From Azoarcus_F sp036734105 (GTDB lineage Bacteria > Pseudomonadota > Gammaproteobacteria > Burkholderiales > Rhodocyclaceae): a stretch of DNA of 64,000 nucleotides. Location of the stretch: NCBI GenBank assembly GCA_036734105.1, contig DAIMZH010000009.1:1-64000 (forward strand). Reading direction: 5' to 3'. The notes under the pieces are model-generated. The model saw nothing but the letters and a program-made list of their open reading frames with translations, was not told the origin of the DNA and made no database searches. Position numbers and translations under genes: made by a program. Positions 1 to 8,317 of the stretch are shown here, piece by piece (the first letter of the stretch is position 1; the number at the start of each line of letters is the position of its first letter).

Positions 1-195
1 TCGTTCAGGGAAGCCGCGCATTATAAACACCATCACTGCCCTGTCAAGCGGTTGTTTGTCGAATGCGGGAAGCTTGTGCTTGAGATGTAAACCAAGCATC
101 GAGAACAGAACGTCGATCGCCTGCTTCGTACACAACACAACAGGTCGGCAGACAGCAAAGTGCAGCAATTTTTGGTTTCATTGGTATGAATGTCG

Positions 196-210
196 TTTCG
201 CATTGCGAAA
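196..210. promoter_or_regulatory. 15-bp perfect palindrome upstream of aceA
   Basis: TTTCGCA-T-TGCGAAA is a perfect dyad with a one-base centre, about 280 bp before the aceA start and about 60 bp upstream of the predicted promoter. It has the size and symmetry of a homodimeric regulator site. The regulator is unknown, and I make no assignment. Confidence 0.45.
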
Positions 211-253
211 AAATTAGCTTAATACACTGTTTTAATTAACTTTTTTATTTCTT

Positions 254-271
254 ATGTCTTATATAAGACAT
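254..271. promoter_or_regulatory. 18-bp perfect palindrome abutting the aceA promoter
   Basis: ATGTCTTAT-ATAAGACAT is a perfect 18-bp palindrome ending one base before the predicted -35 hexamer. The form resembles operators of GntR-family (FCD-type) regulators of carboxylate metabolism. That resemblance is from memory and is inference. The position fits a repressor or a proximal activator of the glyoxylate-shunt gene. Confidence 0.6.
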
Positions 272-272
272 G

Positions 273-301
273 TTGCTGCAAAGCAGAAAGCGTCCTATAC
301 T
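273..301 (+). promoter_or_regulatory. sigma70-like promoter of aceA
   Basis: TTGCTG (273-278) and TATACT (296-301) are separated by exactly 17 bp. Transcription would begin near 308, giving an untranslated leader of about 180 nt. The leader contains a short hairpin, CGTGTC (349-354) with GACACG (365-370). Confidence 0.55.
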
Positions 302-489
302 CTCACACCATCGGATGCATGATGTTTAAAAACGAACATTCAAGACTTCGTGTCGAAATGTACGGACACGCATCAAGGCCAGAGGCCGCCTCGTGCCGAC
401 CAGGTTTGTCGGTTCAAGACAGTTTTCGTAAGGGTCACATCTGAAAAACTTCTCCTCCCCTAGCAACCTGCTTGTTTAAAGGAAACGTC

Positions 490-1803
490 ATGACCATGAC
501 TCGCGAACAACAAATCGCCGCCCTTGAGAAGGACTGGGCTGAAAACCCCCGCTGGAAAAGCGTCAAGCGTGGCTACACGGCCGCCGATGTCGTTCGTCTG
601 CGCGGCAGCGTCCAGCCTGAATACACCTATGCCAAGAACGGCGCCGAGAAGCTGTGGGCGAAGGTAAACGGTGGCGCCAAGAAAGGTTACGTCAATGCGT
701 TTGGCGCGATCACCGCTGGCCAAGCCATGCAACAGGCCAAGGCTGGCCTTGAGGCTGTGTATCTGTCCGGCTGGCAGGTTGCTGCTGACGGCAACACCTC
801 CGAAACCATGTACCCGGACCAGTCGCTGTACGCCTATGACTCAGTCCCGACCATGGTGCGCCGCATCAACAACACCTTCAAGCGCGCCGACGAGATTCAG
901 TGGGGCCGTGGCATCAACCCGGGTGACGAAGGCTTTGTTGATTACTTCCTGCCGATCGTGGCTGACGCCGAAGCTGGCTTTGGCGGTGTGCTGAACGCCT
1001 TCGAACTGATGAAGAACATGATCACCGCCGGTGCATCAGGTGTTCACTTTGAAGACCAGCTCGCAGCGGTCAAGAAGTGCGGTCACATGGGTGGCAAGGT
1101 GCTGGTCCCGACCCGCGAAGCGATCGAGAAGTTGATCGCAGCGCGTTTTGCGGCCGACACCATGGGCGTTCCGACGCTGATCCTGGCTCGTACCGACGCA
1201 GAGGCCGCCAATCTACTGACCTCTGACTACGACGAAAACGACAAGCCCTTCCTCGTTGGCGATCGCACGCAAGAAGGCTTCTACCGCGTCAAGAATGGTC
1301 TGGAACAGGCTATCTCCCGCGGTGTCGCCTATGCACCCTACGCCGATCTGGTGTGGTGCGAGACCGGCACGCCGGACCTCGGTTTTGCACGCGAATTTGC
1401 GCAGGCCGTGCATGCAGCATGCCCGGGCAAGCTGCTGTCCTACAACTGCTCGCCGTCTTTCAACTGGAAGAAGAACCTGGACGACGTGACCATCGCCAAG
1501 TTCCAGGACGAGCTTGCCGCAATGGGCTACAAGTACCAGTTCATCACCTTGGCCGGTATTCACCTGATGTGGTACAACACCTTCCAGTTCGCCCACAGCT
1601 ATGCTCGCGGTGAAGGCATGAAGCACTACGTTGAAATGGTTCAAGAGCCGGAATTCGCCGCTCGCGACAAGGGTTACACCTTTGTTTCGCATCAGCAGGA
1701 AGTTGGCGCTGGCTATTTCGACGATGTCACCACTGTCATTCAGGGCGGTTCATCCTCCGTGAAGGCGCTGAGCGGCTCGACCGAAGAAGAGCAGTTCCAC
1801 TAA
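490..1803 (+). CDS. aceA: isocitrate lyase
   Basis: Cleaves isocitrate to glyoxylate and succinate, the first step of the glyoxylate shunt, allowing growth on acetate, fatty acids or other C2 sources. The 437-residue protein has the family signature KKCGHMGGK around residues 197-205, which contains the catalytic cysteine, and the expected bacterial length. The ATG at 490 is chosen because AAAGGA lies about 6 nt upstream; an in-frame TTG at 472 has no such site. The gene stands alone between its own promoter and a strong terminator. Malate synthase is not in the window. The acetate-type symporter and SSS-kinase cluster at 39.7-47.4 kb may belong to the same metabolism, which is inference. Confidence 0.97.
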   Translation: MTMTREQQIAALEKDWAENPRWKSVKRGYTAADVVRLRGSVQPEYTYAKNGAEKLWAKVNGGAKKGYVNAFGAITAGQAMQQAKAGLEAVYLSGWQVAADGNTSETMYPDQSLYAYDSVPTMVRRINNTFKRADEIQWGRGINPGDEGFVDYFLPIVADAEAGFGGVLNAFELMKNMITAGASGVHFEDQLAAVKKCGHMGGKVLVPTREAIEKLIAARFAADTMGVPTLILARTDAEAANLLTSDYDENDKPFLVGDRTQEGFYRVKNGLEQAISRGVAYAPYADLVWCETGTPDLGFAREFAQAVHAACPGKLLSYNCSPSFNWKKNLDDVTIAKFQDELAAMGYKYQFITLAGIHLMWYNTFQFAHSYARGEGMKHYVEMVQEPEFAARDKGYTFVSHQQEVGAGYFDDVTTVIQGGSSSVKALSGSTEEEQFH

Positions 1804-1860
1804 TCGGAGCAAGCAGCCGGCAGGCTTCTGTATGAGCCCGCCGGCTAATCCACTAGTGTG

Positions 1861-1890
1861 AAAAGGCCGCCTCACGTGAGGCGGCCTTTT
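1861..1890 (+). terminator. rho-independent terminator after aceA
   Basis: AAAAGGCCGCCTCAC followed directly by its exact reverse complement forms a 30-nt perfect palindrome ending in a T run. It sits about 60 nt after the aceA stop and 30 nt before the stop of the convergent Spy-like gene, so it probably serves both strands. Confidence 0.9.
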
Positions 1891-1918
1891 TGTTTGTAGA
1901 TGGACCTTTTGCTTTGGA

Positions 1919-2446
1919 CTACTGGGAACGACCTTCTCCGTGCCAGGCCTTTCCGCTCTGCGCGCCCTTTCCACCCTTGGCCATCAGACGTCCGAACTCG
2001 GCGTCAAATACTTTCTTTTGGGCGTCACCAAGACTATCGTAGAAAGTAGTGACTGCGGCACGAGTCTGTCTCATCACTTGCAAACGCGCCTCAGCGCCTT
2101 GCTCACGCGCAGCCAGACGTTCGGGAGCCGATGCGGGGCGGTTTTCGTTGGCACGCTCGGCCATCTGCCCGGTCATGTTGCCGACACCGGCTAGCACGTC
2201 ACGCTGAAAACTCTCCCAGGCACCACGCTGCTCAGGTTGAAGCGCCAGCGCAAGCTCAACACGGGCAAGTTGTTGCTCGACACGAGTAGACATTCGCTCC
2301 TGCATGAGCTCAGCGCGCTCTGGCGTCCATTGCCCCTTTCCTTCCTTGCCCCAACCACAGTCGCCACGCGCCATGGCAACACTGCCACCCACCGCCAGGG
2401 CCGCAGCCAAGGCGCCAAGCATCAATTTCCTGTTGATCGATTTCAT
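1919..2446 (-). CDS. Spy/CpxP-like periplasmic protein (LTxxQ family)
   Basis: A 175-residue predicted periplasmic protein. The N-terminus has a basic start, a hydrophobic stretch and a small-residue cleavage region (AMA around residue 26), which is a Sec signal peptide. The mature part is helical and charged, with two LTxxQ-like segments (LALQPEQRGAW and LGDAQKKVF), as in Spy/CpxP envelope-stress and metal-responsive chaperones. The ATG at 2446 is preceded by AAGGAGA; a longer reading to 2587 would run through the promoter region. The gene is divergent from copA, and relatives are often linked to copper or envelope stress, so a periplasmic role during copper stress is likely. The exact family member cannot be fixed from sequence alone. 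Confidence 0.8.
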   Translation of the reverse strand: MKSINRKLMLGALAAALAVGGSVAMARGDCGWGKEGKGQWTPERAELMQERMSTRVEQQLARVELALALQPEQRGAWESFQRDVLAGVGNMTGQMAERANENRPASAPERLAAREQGAEARLQVMRQTRAAVTTFYDSLGDAQKKVFDAEFGRLMAKGGKGAQSGKAWHGEGRSQ

Positions 2447-2549
2447 GATTTTCTCCTTGTTGGCATACGCTCCGCGTTTCGGGGCGTTGACGACAGTAAA
2501 GCACCCGGATGTATGCCGCCTTTGTCCCTGAGGACTCAACATGCAACTG

Positions 2550-2588
2550 TTTGTACCAACACGGGGCAGGGATACAGTGAGGTACAAA
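2550..2588. promoter_or_regulatory. inverted repeat over a candidate copA promoter
   Basis: TTTGTACC (2550-2557) and GGTACAAA (2581-2588) form a perfect 8-bp inverted repeat with a 23-bp spacer, centre to centre 31 bp or about three helical turns. A plausible promoter (TTGTAC 2551-2556, TACAGT 2573-2578, 16-bp spacer) lies between the arms, so a bound regulator would bracket it. The arrangement is unlike a CueR dyad, which sits inside the spacer. Confidence 0.4.
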
Positions 2589-2637
2589 GAGCGCGTAGAA
2601 TTCGGAGACTAAAGAAAGGAAATTCACCACAACAGTC

Positions 2638-5121
2638 ATGCCCCTTCCCGACACTCTGATATTGCACATCAAAGGAATGAACTGCGCATCGTGCGTTTCA
2701 CATGTTGAGCGTGCGCTGACTCGCGTGGATGGCGTGAGCGCCGCGAGCGTCAATCTGGCGACAGAAAGCGCAACTGTTTCACTGCAATCCAAACTACGGG
2801 CCGAGACGCTGGTCGAGGCTGTGGTGTCGGCAGGATACGAAGTGAGTCACGACACCCTGACCATGGAAATCGGCGGCATGACCTGCGCTGCCTGCGTTGG
2901 ACGCGTGGAACGCGTGCTGAAACGGGTTCCGGGCGTAATGCAGGCAAACGTCAATCTGGCCGCGCAACAAGCACATCTGAAAGTGCTTGCCGGCACATCA
3001 ACGAAGGTCTTGCTGGAGGCGATTGCCAAGGCGGGTTTCACCGCTCGCACGGCCGACGAGACCAGTTCTGAACAGAAGGAAGATGAGGCCAGGTCAGAGC
3101 ACCTGGCTTTGCGCAACTCGGTAATCCTGGCAGGCGGATTGACGTTGCCGGTGTTCGTGCTTGAGATGGGATCGCACCTGATACCCGGCATGCACGATTG
3201 GGTGATGCAACATATCGGCCATCATCAGAGTTGGTGGCTGCAAGCCATACTGACCACTTTAGTGCTGTTCGGACCCGGTCTGCGTTTTTTCCGCAAGGGT
3301 GTCCCCGGCTTGTTACGTGGCGCTCCCGACATGAACGCCCTGGTTGCGCTCGGGACTGGCGCAGCATGGTCCTACTCTATGGTCGCGCTGCTCGCACCGG
3401 GGCTTTTGCCTGACGGCACGGTCAATGTGTATTTCGAGGCAGCCGCAGTCATTGTCACCTTGATCCTGGTCGGCCGACTGCTTGAAGCTCGCGCGAAAGG
3501 CAAAACCAGTGCTGCGATCCGCCAGCTTATGCGTATTCAGCCACGAACTGCACGGGTGAAGAAAGACGGAGACTTTATCGACCTGTCGATTGAACAGGTG
3601 GTCAGGGGCGACCTGCTGCAAGTGCGCCCGGGAGAGAAGATTCCGGTAGACGGCGAGATTGTCGAGGGCGCTTCGTATGTGGATGAGTCCATGATCACCG
3701 GCGAGGCGTTACCGGTCGCCAAGGAACCGGGCGACAAAGTGGTTGGTGGCACGATAAATAGCAACGGAGCATTTGTCTTTCGGGCCATCAAGGTAGGTTC
3801 GGATACGGTCCTCGCCCAGATCATACGCATGGTCGAAACCGCCCAAGGAGCCAAACTGCCAATACAGGCTGCAGTCGACAAGGTAACCATGATCTTTGTG
3901 CCGGTCGTCATGGGTGTCGCCCTCCTTACCTTTGTGCTGTGGATGATTTTTGGCGCGGCTCCTGCCCTGAGCTTTGCTCTGGTCAATGCAGTTGCGGTGC
4001 TGATCGTGGCGTGCCCATGCGCAATGGGTCTGGCCACACCGACCTCCATCATGGTGGCAACCGGCAGAGCTGCGTCCATGGGCGTATTGTTTCGCAAGGG
4101 AGATGCCCTGCAACTGCTGCGCGACACCCGGGTAATTGCGTTGGACAAAACCGGGACAATCACGCTGGGACGCCCGCAATTGACCGACTTGGTGTTGGTA
4201 CAGAGCAATGACACACAAGCAGCACCGGACGATTCACTATCGCAGGACAGGATCTTGGCGCTGATGGCAGCAGTGGAGCAGCACTCCGAGCATCCTATCG
4301 CACGGGCGATTGTGGATGGCGCCATTGAAAAAGGCGTGGGAAAACTTGATGCCACGCGCTTTGAAGCGCTTGCAGGGTTCGGAGCAAAAGCGGAAGTTGA
4401 CGGTCACCTGGTGGCGATCGGCGCCGAACGCTTCATGCAACAGCTAGGCATCGACTGCCAGGCTGTTGCGGAAGCACACAGACAACTCGCCGATGAAGGC
4501 AAGACACCGGTTCATGTTGCCATTGACGGCAAACTGATGGCGCTGGCCGCAGTAGCCGACCCGATCAAGCCCGACGCAGCACGCGCAATTGCGAACCTGC
4601 GCAACATGGGCCTGCAAGTAGCGATGATTACCGGCGACAACGCTCGCAGCGCCGCGGCGATTGCGCGCCAGGCAGGTATCGACGAAGTCGTTGCCGACGT
4701 GTTGCCTGCGGGGAAGGTGGAGGCTGTACAAGCCCTTCGCGAACGTTTCGGCCGTATCGCGTTTGTCGGAGACGGTATCAACGATGCGCCCGCCCTGGCA
4801 CACGCCGACGTTGGCATTGCCATCGGGACCGGCACAGATGTTGCGATCGAAAGCGCTGACCTGGTGCTGATGTCCGGAGAGCTCGCTGGGGTGCCGCGCG
4901 CCATCGCCTTGTCAAGAGCGACCATTCGGAACATTCATCAAAACCTGTTCTGGGCCTTTGCCTACAACAGCGCCTTGATACCGCTGGCGGCTGGTCTGCT
5001 CTATCCTTCTACTGGCTGGTTGTTGTCACCGATTTTTGCCGCTGCCGCAATGTCATTGTCGAGCATCTTTGTGCTTGGCAACGCTTTACGGCTGAAAGCA
5101 GTCACTTTGAGCAGCGACTGA
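2638..5121 (+). CDS. copA: copper-exporting P1B-type ATPase
   Basis: Pumps Cu(I) or Ag(I) from cytoplasm to periplasm. The 827-residue protein has two N-terminal heavy-metal domains with MNCASC (14-19) and MTCAAC (81-86), the TGEA actuator loop, the transmembrane CPC motif (459-461) typical of Cu(I) pumps, the phosphorylated DKTGT aspartate (503), an HP motif and GDGIND (711-716). Length and order match CopA. The purine-rich stretch AAAGAAAGGA lies rather far upstream of the ATG, so translation signals are weak. It is divergent from a Spy-like periplasmic protein across a 191-bp region with a candidate operator. No adjacent CueR, CsoR or copper chaperone gene is present. Confidence 0.96.
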   Translation: MPLPDTLILHIKGMNCASCVSHVERALTRVDGVSAASVNLATESATVSLQSKLRAETLVEAVVSAGYEVSHDTLTMEIGGMTCAACVGRVERVLKRVPGVMQANVNLAAQQAHLKVLAGTSTKVLLEAIAKAGFTARTADETSSEQKEDEARSEHLALRNSVILAGGLTLPVFVLEMGSHLIPGMHDWVMQHIGHHQSWWLQAILTTLVLFGPGLRFFRKGVPGLLRGAPDMNALVALGTGAAWSYSMVALLAPGLLPDGTVNVYFEAAAVIVTLILVGRLLEARAKGKTSAAIRQLMRIQPRTARVKKDGDFIDLSIEQVVRGDLLQVRPGEKIPVDGEIVEGASYVDESMITGEALPVAKEPGDKVVGGTINSNGAFVFRAIKVGSDTVLAQIIRMVETAQGAKLPIQAAVDKVTMIFVPVVMGVALLTFVLWMIFGAAPALSFALVNAVAVLIVACPCAMGLATPTSIMVATGRAASMGVLFRKGDALQLLRDTRVIALDKTGTITLGRPQLTDLVLVQSNDTQAAPDDSLSQDRILALMAAVEQHSEHPIARAIVDGAIEKGVGKLDATRFEALAGFGAKAEVDGHLVAIGAERFMQQLGIDCQAVAEAHRQLADEGKTPVHVAIDGKLMALAAVADPIKPDAARAIANLRNMGLQVAMITGDNARSAAAIARQAGIDEVVADVLPAGKVEAVQALRERFGRIAFVGDGINDAPALAHADVGIAIGTGTDVAIESADLVLMSGELAGVPRAIALSRATIRNIHQNLFWAFAYNSALIPLAAGLLYPSTGWLLSPIFAAAAMSLSSIFVLGNALRLKAVTLSSD

Positions 5122-5347
5122 AGGATGCATCAAAAGAACTTCACGAGCGACCAGCGCACAGAATATTCGGTGCGCGGGATGTGAGAAGTATCAAACGCAC
5201 AGGCGAGCATTTGAACTTCGCGTCACGCATCAACCCGGTTGTGCAGGTGTTTTCGATGCATTTTGAAGTGGTTGAACACTGTCGCAGCCAATCTGTCCAA
5301 GAAAACAACAATCATGCTTTTCTTTAAGCCAAACTCAGGGATACGCC

Positions 5348-5671
5348 ATGCAACGAGATCCAAGATTCGAATACGTACTGCGTTCAATGCGTCAGGATGG
5401 CAAACGCGAACTCACTTGGTTACAGAAGGCTGGCGGAGTGCTCGCAGCGCTCACCTTCTTTGCCCTGGCAATCATGTTTTCGGTGGTTTTCTTTGCATTT
5501 GCCCTGACCGCAGGCTTGGCCGCCGGGGCTTACTTCTGGTGGAAAACCCGCAAGCTCCGCAAGGCAATGCGTGAGACGCCACCTGAAGGCTTGGTAATCG
5601 AGGGTGAAATCATCCGCGAAGTGAACGAATCTGATACTGGCAACGCTGAAACTAACCGCAACCGGCACTGA
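5348..5671 (+). CDS. small predicted inner-membrane protein
   Basis: A 107-residue protein I do not recognise by function. The first 35 residues are charged (MQRDPRFEYVLR...). A single long hydrophobic stretch at roughly 32-65 could form one long or two tightly packed membrane segments. It is followed by a basic KTRKLRKAMRE patch and an acidic soluble tail. The ATG has a moderate upstream AGGGA. It lies 226 bp after copA on the same strand, too far to assume an operon. Codon use matches its neighbours, so it looks like a genuine gene. Confidence 0.65.
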   Translation: MQRDPRFEYVLRSMRQDGKRELTWLQKAGGVLAALTFFALAIMFSVVFFAFALTAGLAAGAYFWWKTRKLRKAMRETPPEGLVIEGEIIREVNESDTGNAETNRNRH

Positions 5672-6088
5672 AGCGCTCACCCTATTGCTTGCGTGATTTG
5701 TTCGACGTACAGAGTTGGATAGGCTGCGTGGCTCTGCTGACTGCTCGGGCTACGCGCAGCACACCATGCTCCGGTTTGCAGTGATCGCTTTGGTCGGCGT
5801 ATGATTTGACCAATAAAAACAAGGCTTCTGACCGATTCTTGCCAGCGGCCTAAAAGTCAAGGTGCACTTGGGGCCTGTGGATACGCCATGCTTAACGGCA
5901 TCCTGCTCACAAGCGGCGAGCTCCTTGCCCGCAGCACTCACGGTCAGTCGCGAGAACTGCCGTCTGCCTGAGCACTCTCCGTAAGACCCAATGACGCCGC
6001 CACGCAAGGCATTATTTGCCCGTACGAAAAGTCCGCTTTACAGACCGATCTGGTCTGCACCTGCTCGCGGACACTGGAGAGATTGACC
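5672..6088. other. intergenic region before hpd
   Basis: 417 bp with no convincing gene; short open frames here lack ribosome sites and coding character. The only structure seen is TTGGTC (5790-5795) facing GACCAA (5808-5813), a 6-bp inverted repeat that could be a regulator site for hpd. Confidence 0.4.
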
Positions 6089-7165
6089 ATGTCAGATATC
6101 TTTGAAAACCCGATGGGGTTGATGGGCTTTGAATTCGTCGAGTTTGCCTCGCCCACCGCAGGCGTCCTCGAACCCTTGTTTGAGATGCTTGGTTTTTCCC
6201 TTGTCGCTCGCCATCGCTCCAAGGACGTCAGCCTGTATCGACAAGGTGGCATCAACTTCATCCTGAACAACGAGCCGGGCAGCATGGCGGCCTACTTTGC
6301 AGCAGAACATGGCCCCTCGGCGTGCAGCATGGCCTTTCGGGTTCACGATTCACATCAGGCCTACGCTCGCGCCCTGGAACTTGGCGCACAACCAATAGAG
6401 ATACCAACCGGCCCCATGGAGTTAAGGTTGCCGGCGATCAAAGGCATCGGCGGAGCTCCGCTCTACCTGATCGACCGCTTCGAAGAAGGCCGCGCCATTT
6501 ACGACATCGACTTCAATTTTATCGAAGGCGTGGACAGACACCCGACCGGCCATGGACTCAAGTACATCGACCATCTCACCCATAATGTCTATCGCGGTCG
6601 CATGGCCTACTGGGCCGTATTCTACGAAAAACTCTTCAATTTTCGCGAACTGCGATACTTCGACATAAAAGGTGAATACACCGGGTTGACCTCCAAAGCC
6701 ATGACCGCACCTGATGGCAAAATCCGCATTCCGCTCAATGAGGAAGCGTCGGGGAAAACCGGACAGATTGAAGAGTTTCTGATGCAATTCAACGGCGAAG
6801 GCATTCAGCACATCGCACTCTACACCGATGATCTGATTTCCACCTGGGATGCGCTCAAACGTGCAGGCCTGCCCTTCATGACAGCCCCGCCGGACACCTA
6901 CTACGAAATGCTGGATCAGCGTTTGCCGGGTCATGGACAGGCAGTTGATGCGCTCCGCTCACGTGGCATCCTGCTGGACGGAAACACCACAGACGGTCAG
7001 CCGCGTTTGCTGTTGCAGATCTTCTCCGGTACCTTGCTGGGGCCAGTCTTTTTTGAGTTCATACAGAGAAAAGGCGACGAAGGCTTTGGAGAGGGAAATT
7101 TCAAGGCACTTTTCGAATCCATAGAACGGGATCAGATCAAGCGCGGCGTGATCCGTGCCGACTGA
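6089..7165 (+). CDS. hpd: 4-hydroxyphenylpyruvate dioxygenase
   Basis: Converts 4-hydroxyphenylpyruvate to homogentisate in tyrosine and phenylalanine catabolism, using non-haem Fe(II). The 358-residue length is standard. Metal ligands are visible: His in YIDHLTHNV, His in GIQHIALYTDD, and Glu in GPVFFEFIQRKGD near the C-terminus; the closing GFGEGNF segment is also typical. The ATG at 6089 follows GGAGAG; an in-frame TTG two codons earlier is less likely. The next gene is a FAH-family hydrolase, but homogentisate dioxygenase and maleylacetoacetate isomerase are not nearby, so the pathway must be completed elsewhere. Confidence 0.96.
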   Translation: MSDIFENPMGLMGFEFVEFASPTAGVLEPLFEMLGFSLVARHRSKDVSLYRQGGINFILNNEPGSMAAYFAAEHGPSACSMAFRVHDSHQAYARALELGAQPIEIPTGPMELRLPAIKGIGGAPLYLIDRFEEGRAIYDIDFNFIEGVDRHPTGHGLKYIDHLTHNVYRGRMAYWAVFYEKLFNFRELRYFDIKGEYTGLTSKAMTAPDGKIRIPLNEEASGKTGQIEEFLMQFNGEGIQHIALYTDDLISTWDALKRAGLPFMTAPPDTYYEMLDQRLPGHGQAVDALRSRGILLDGNTTDGQPRLLLQIFSGTLLGPVFFEFIQRKGDEGFGEGNFKALFESIERDQIKRGVIRAD

Positions 7166-7201
7166 TGCCGACAAAACCATACTTTCCAGTTGGTGTATGC
7201 A

Positions 7202-7933
7202 ATGACCCAGACAAGTTATTTGTGGACGCCACCGCGCTGCCCTTCCCTGCCGGTCAAGGGGCGCAGTGAGCGTTTTCCGGTTCGGCGGATCTTTTGCGTC
7301 GGGAGAAACTACCAAGGACATGCAGTCGAAATGGGCACCCCTATCGACAAGACAACGATGCAGCCGTTCTACTTCATGAAAGACCCGGGTTCGCTGGTTG
7401 AATCCGGGGCCACGATTTCCTACCCACCCGGCACACGCAATCTTCACCACGAAATGGAGTGGGTCATTGCCATAGGCAAGCCAGGGTTTCGCGTCGACAG
7501 GTCTGCTGCCGGCGACATGATATTTGGTTACGCTGCCGGACTGGACATGACACGGCGTGATCTGCAGGCCAAGGCAAAGGACCTGGGCCGCCCCTGGGAT
7601 GTGGCCAAGAACTTTGAACAGGCTGCGGTCTGTTCTGAAATCGTGCCGCGCGCGGAAACAACGCTTGGCCGAGGCCGGATCACACTTCAGGTCAATGGTG
7701 AAACACGCCAGAGCTCCGATCTGTCCATGCTGATATGGAGCGTGGATGAGCTCATTGCGGATCTGACGCGACTCTACCATCTGGAACCTGGCGATCTGAT
7801 CTATACCGGCACACCTGAAGGTGTCGGACCTGTGGAGCCCGGTGATCACCTCTACGGAAAGATCGACGGTGTTGGCGAAATCAGGCTGAGCATTTCAGGC
7901 GACGGGCAACCCGCCCAGACTGCCTTGCAGTAA
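7202..7933 (+). CDS. fumarylacetoacetate hydrolase (FAH) family protein
   Basis: A 243-residue single-domain FAH-fold enzyme. The metal-binding acids are in HHEMEW (about residues 81-86) and GLDMTRRDLQ, with FCVGRNYQGHA near the N-terminus and the GDLIYTGTPEGVGP signature near the C-terminus. It resembles fumarylpyruvate hydrolases of the NagK type more than the long two-domain fumarylacetoacetase. Its position 36 bp after hpd suggests it hydrolyses the C-C bond of an acylpyruvate in aromatic catabolism; fumarylacetoacetate is one possible substrate and fumarylpyruvate another. The ATG at 7202 is preferred over TTG 7190, although neither has a strong ribosome site, so translational coupling is likely. 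Confidence 0.85.
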   Translation: MTQTSYLWTPPRCPSLPVKGRSERFPVRRIFCVGRNYQGHAVEMGTPIDKTTMQPFYFMKDPGSLVESGATISYPPGTRNLHHEMEWVIAIGKPGFRVDRSAAGDMIFGYAAGLDMTRRDLQAKAKDLGRPWDVAKNFEQAAVCSEIVPRAETTLGRGRITLQVNGETRQSSDLSMLIWSVDELIADLTRLYHLEPGDLIYTGTPEGVGPVEPGDHLYGKIDGVGEIRLSISGDGQPAQTALQ

Positions 7934-7950
7934 TCAACCAACACCTTGAT

Positions 7951-7980
7951 GAGCACTGACACGCATGCCGTTCAGTGCTC
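7951..7980. terminator. bidirectional terminator-like hairpin
   Basis: GAGCACTGA (7951-7959) pairs perfectly with TCAGTGCTC (7972-7980) around a 12-nt loop, followed by ACTTTTCC. It lies between the stops of two convergent genes. The T run is short, so efficiency is uncertain. Confidence 0.6.
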
Positions 7981-8197
7981 ACTTTTCCGGATTGCCCTTG
8001 AGCAGGCGCAACACAAGACGGATACCGAGTGCGGCATTGCCCAACGCAAAGACGGTCAACACCAAGACCACCGCGGTCGGCCACTCTCGTGTGTACAACA
8101 TCCAGATCAAAATAGAGGACAAGAAATTCAACACGAGCATCAACCAGAAAACCGGATTTCCCGGTTGATACAGGTGCCTCAAGCTTCCAAACGTCAT
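7979..8197 (-). CDS. small two-helix membrane protein
   Basis: A 72-residue protein of unknown function with two predicted transmembrane helices (about 15-35 and 42-64) and a basic C-terminus ending RLLKGNPEK. AAAGGA lies 10 nt before its ATG. The stop overlaps the terminator hairpin shared with the convergent FAH gene. It is transcribed away from ppk2. Nothing beyond membrane location can be stated. Confidence 0.65.
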   Translation of the reverse strand: MTFGSLRHLYQPGNPVFWLMLVLNFLSSILIWMLYTREWPTAVVLVLTVFALGNAALGIRLVLRLLKGNPEK

Positions 8198-8317
8198 GAA
8201 TTGAAAATCCTTTCACGCTAAATGAGGATGGCTTGACCTGGATCAAATTCGCCCGATCATGCCCCTTGCACTGAGGCGTAACATTACTCTTTTGTTCAAC
8301 GAGCACAAGGAGAGCGC

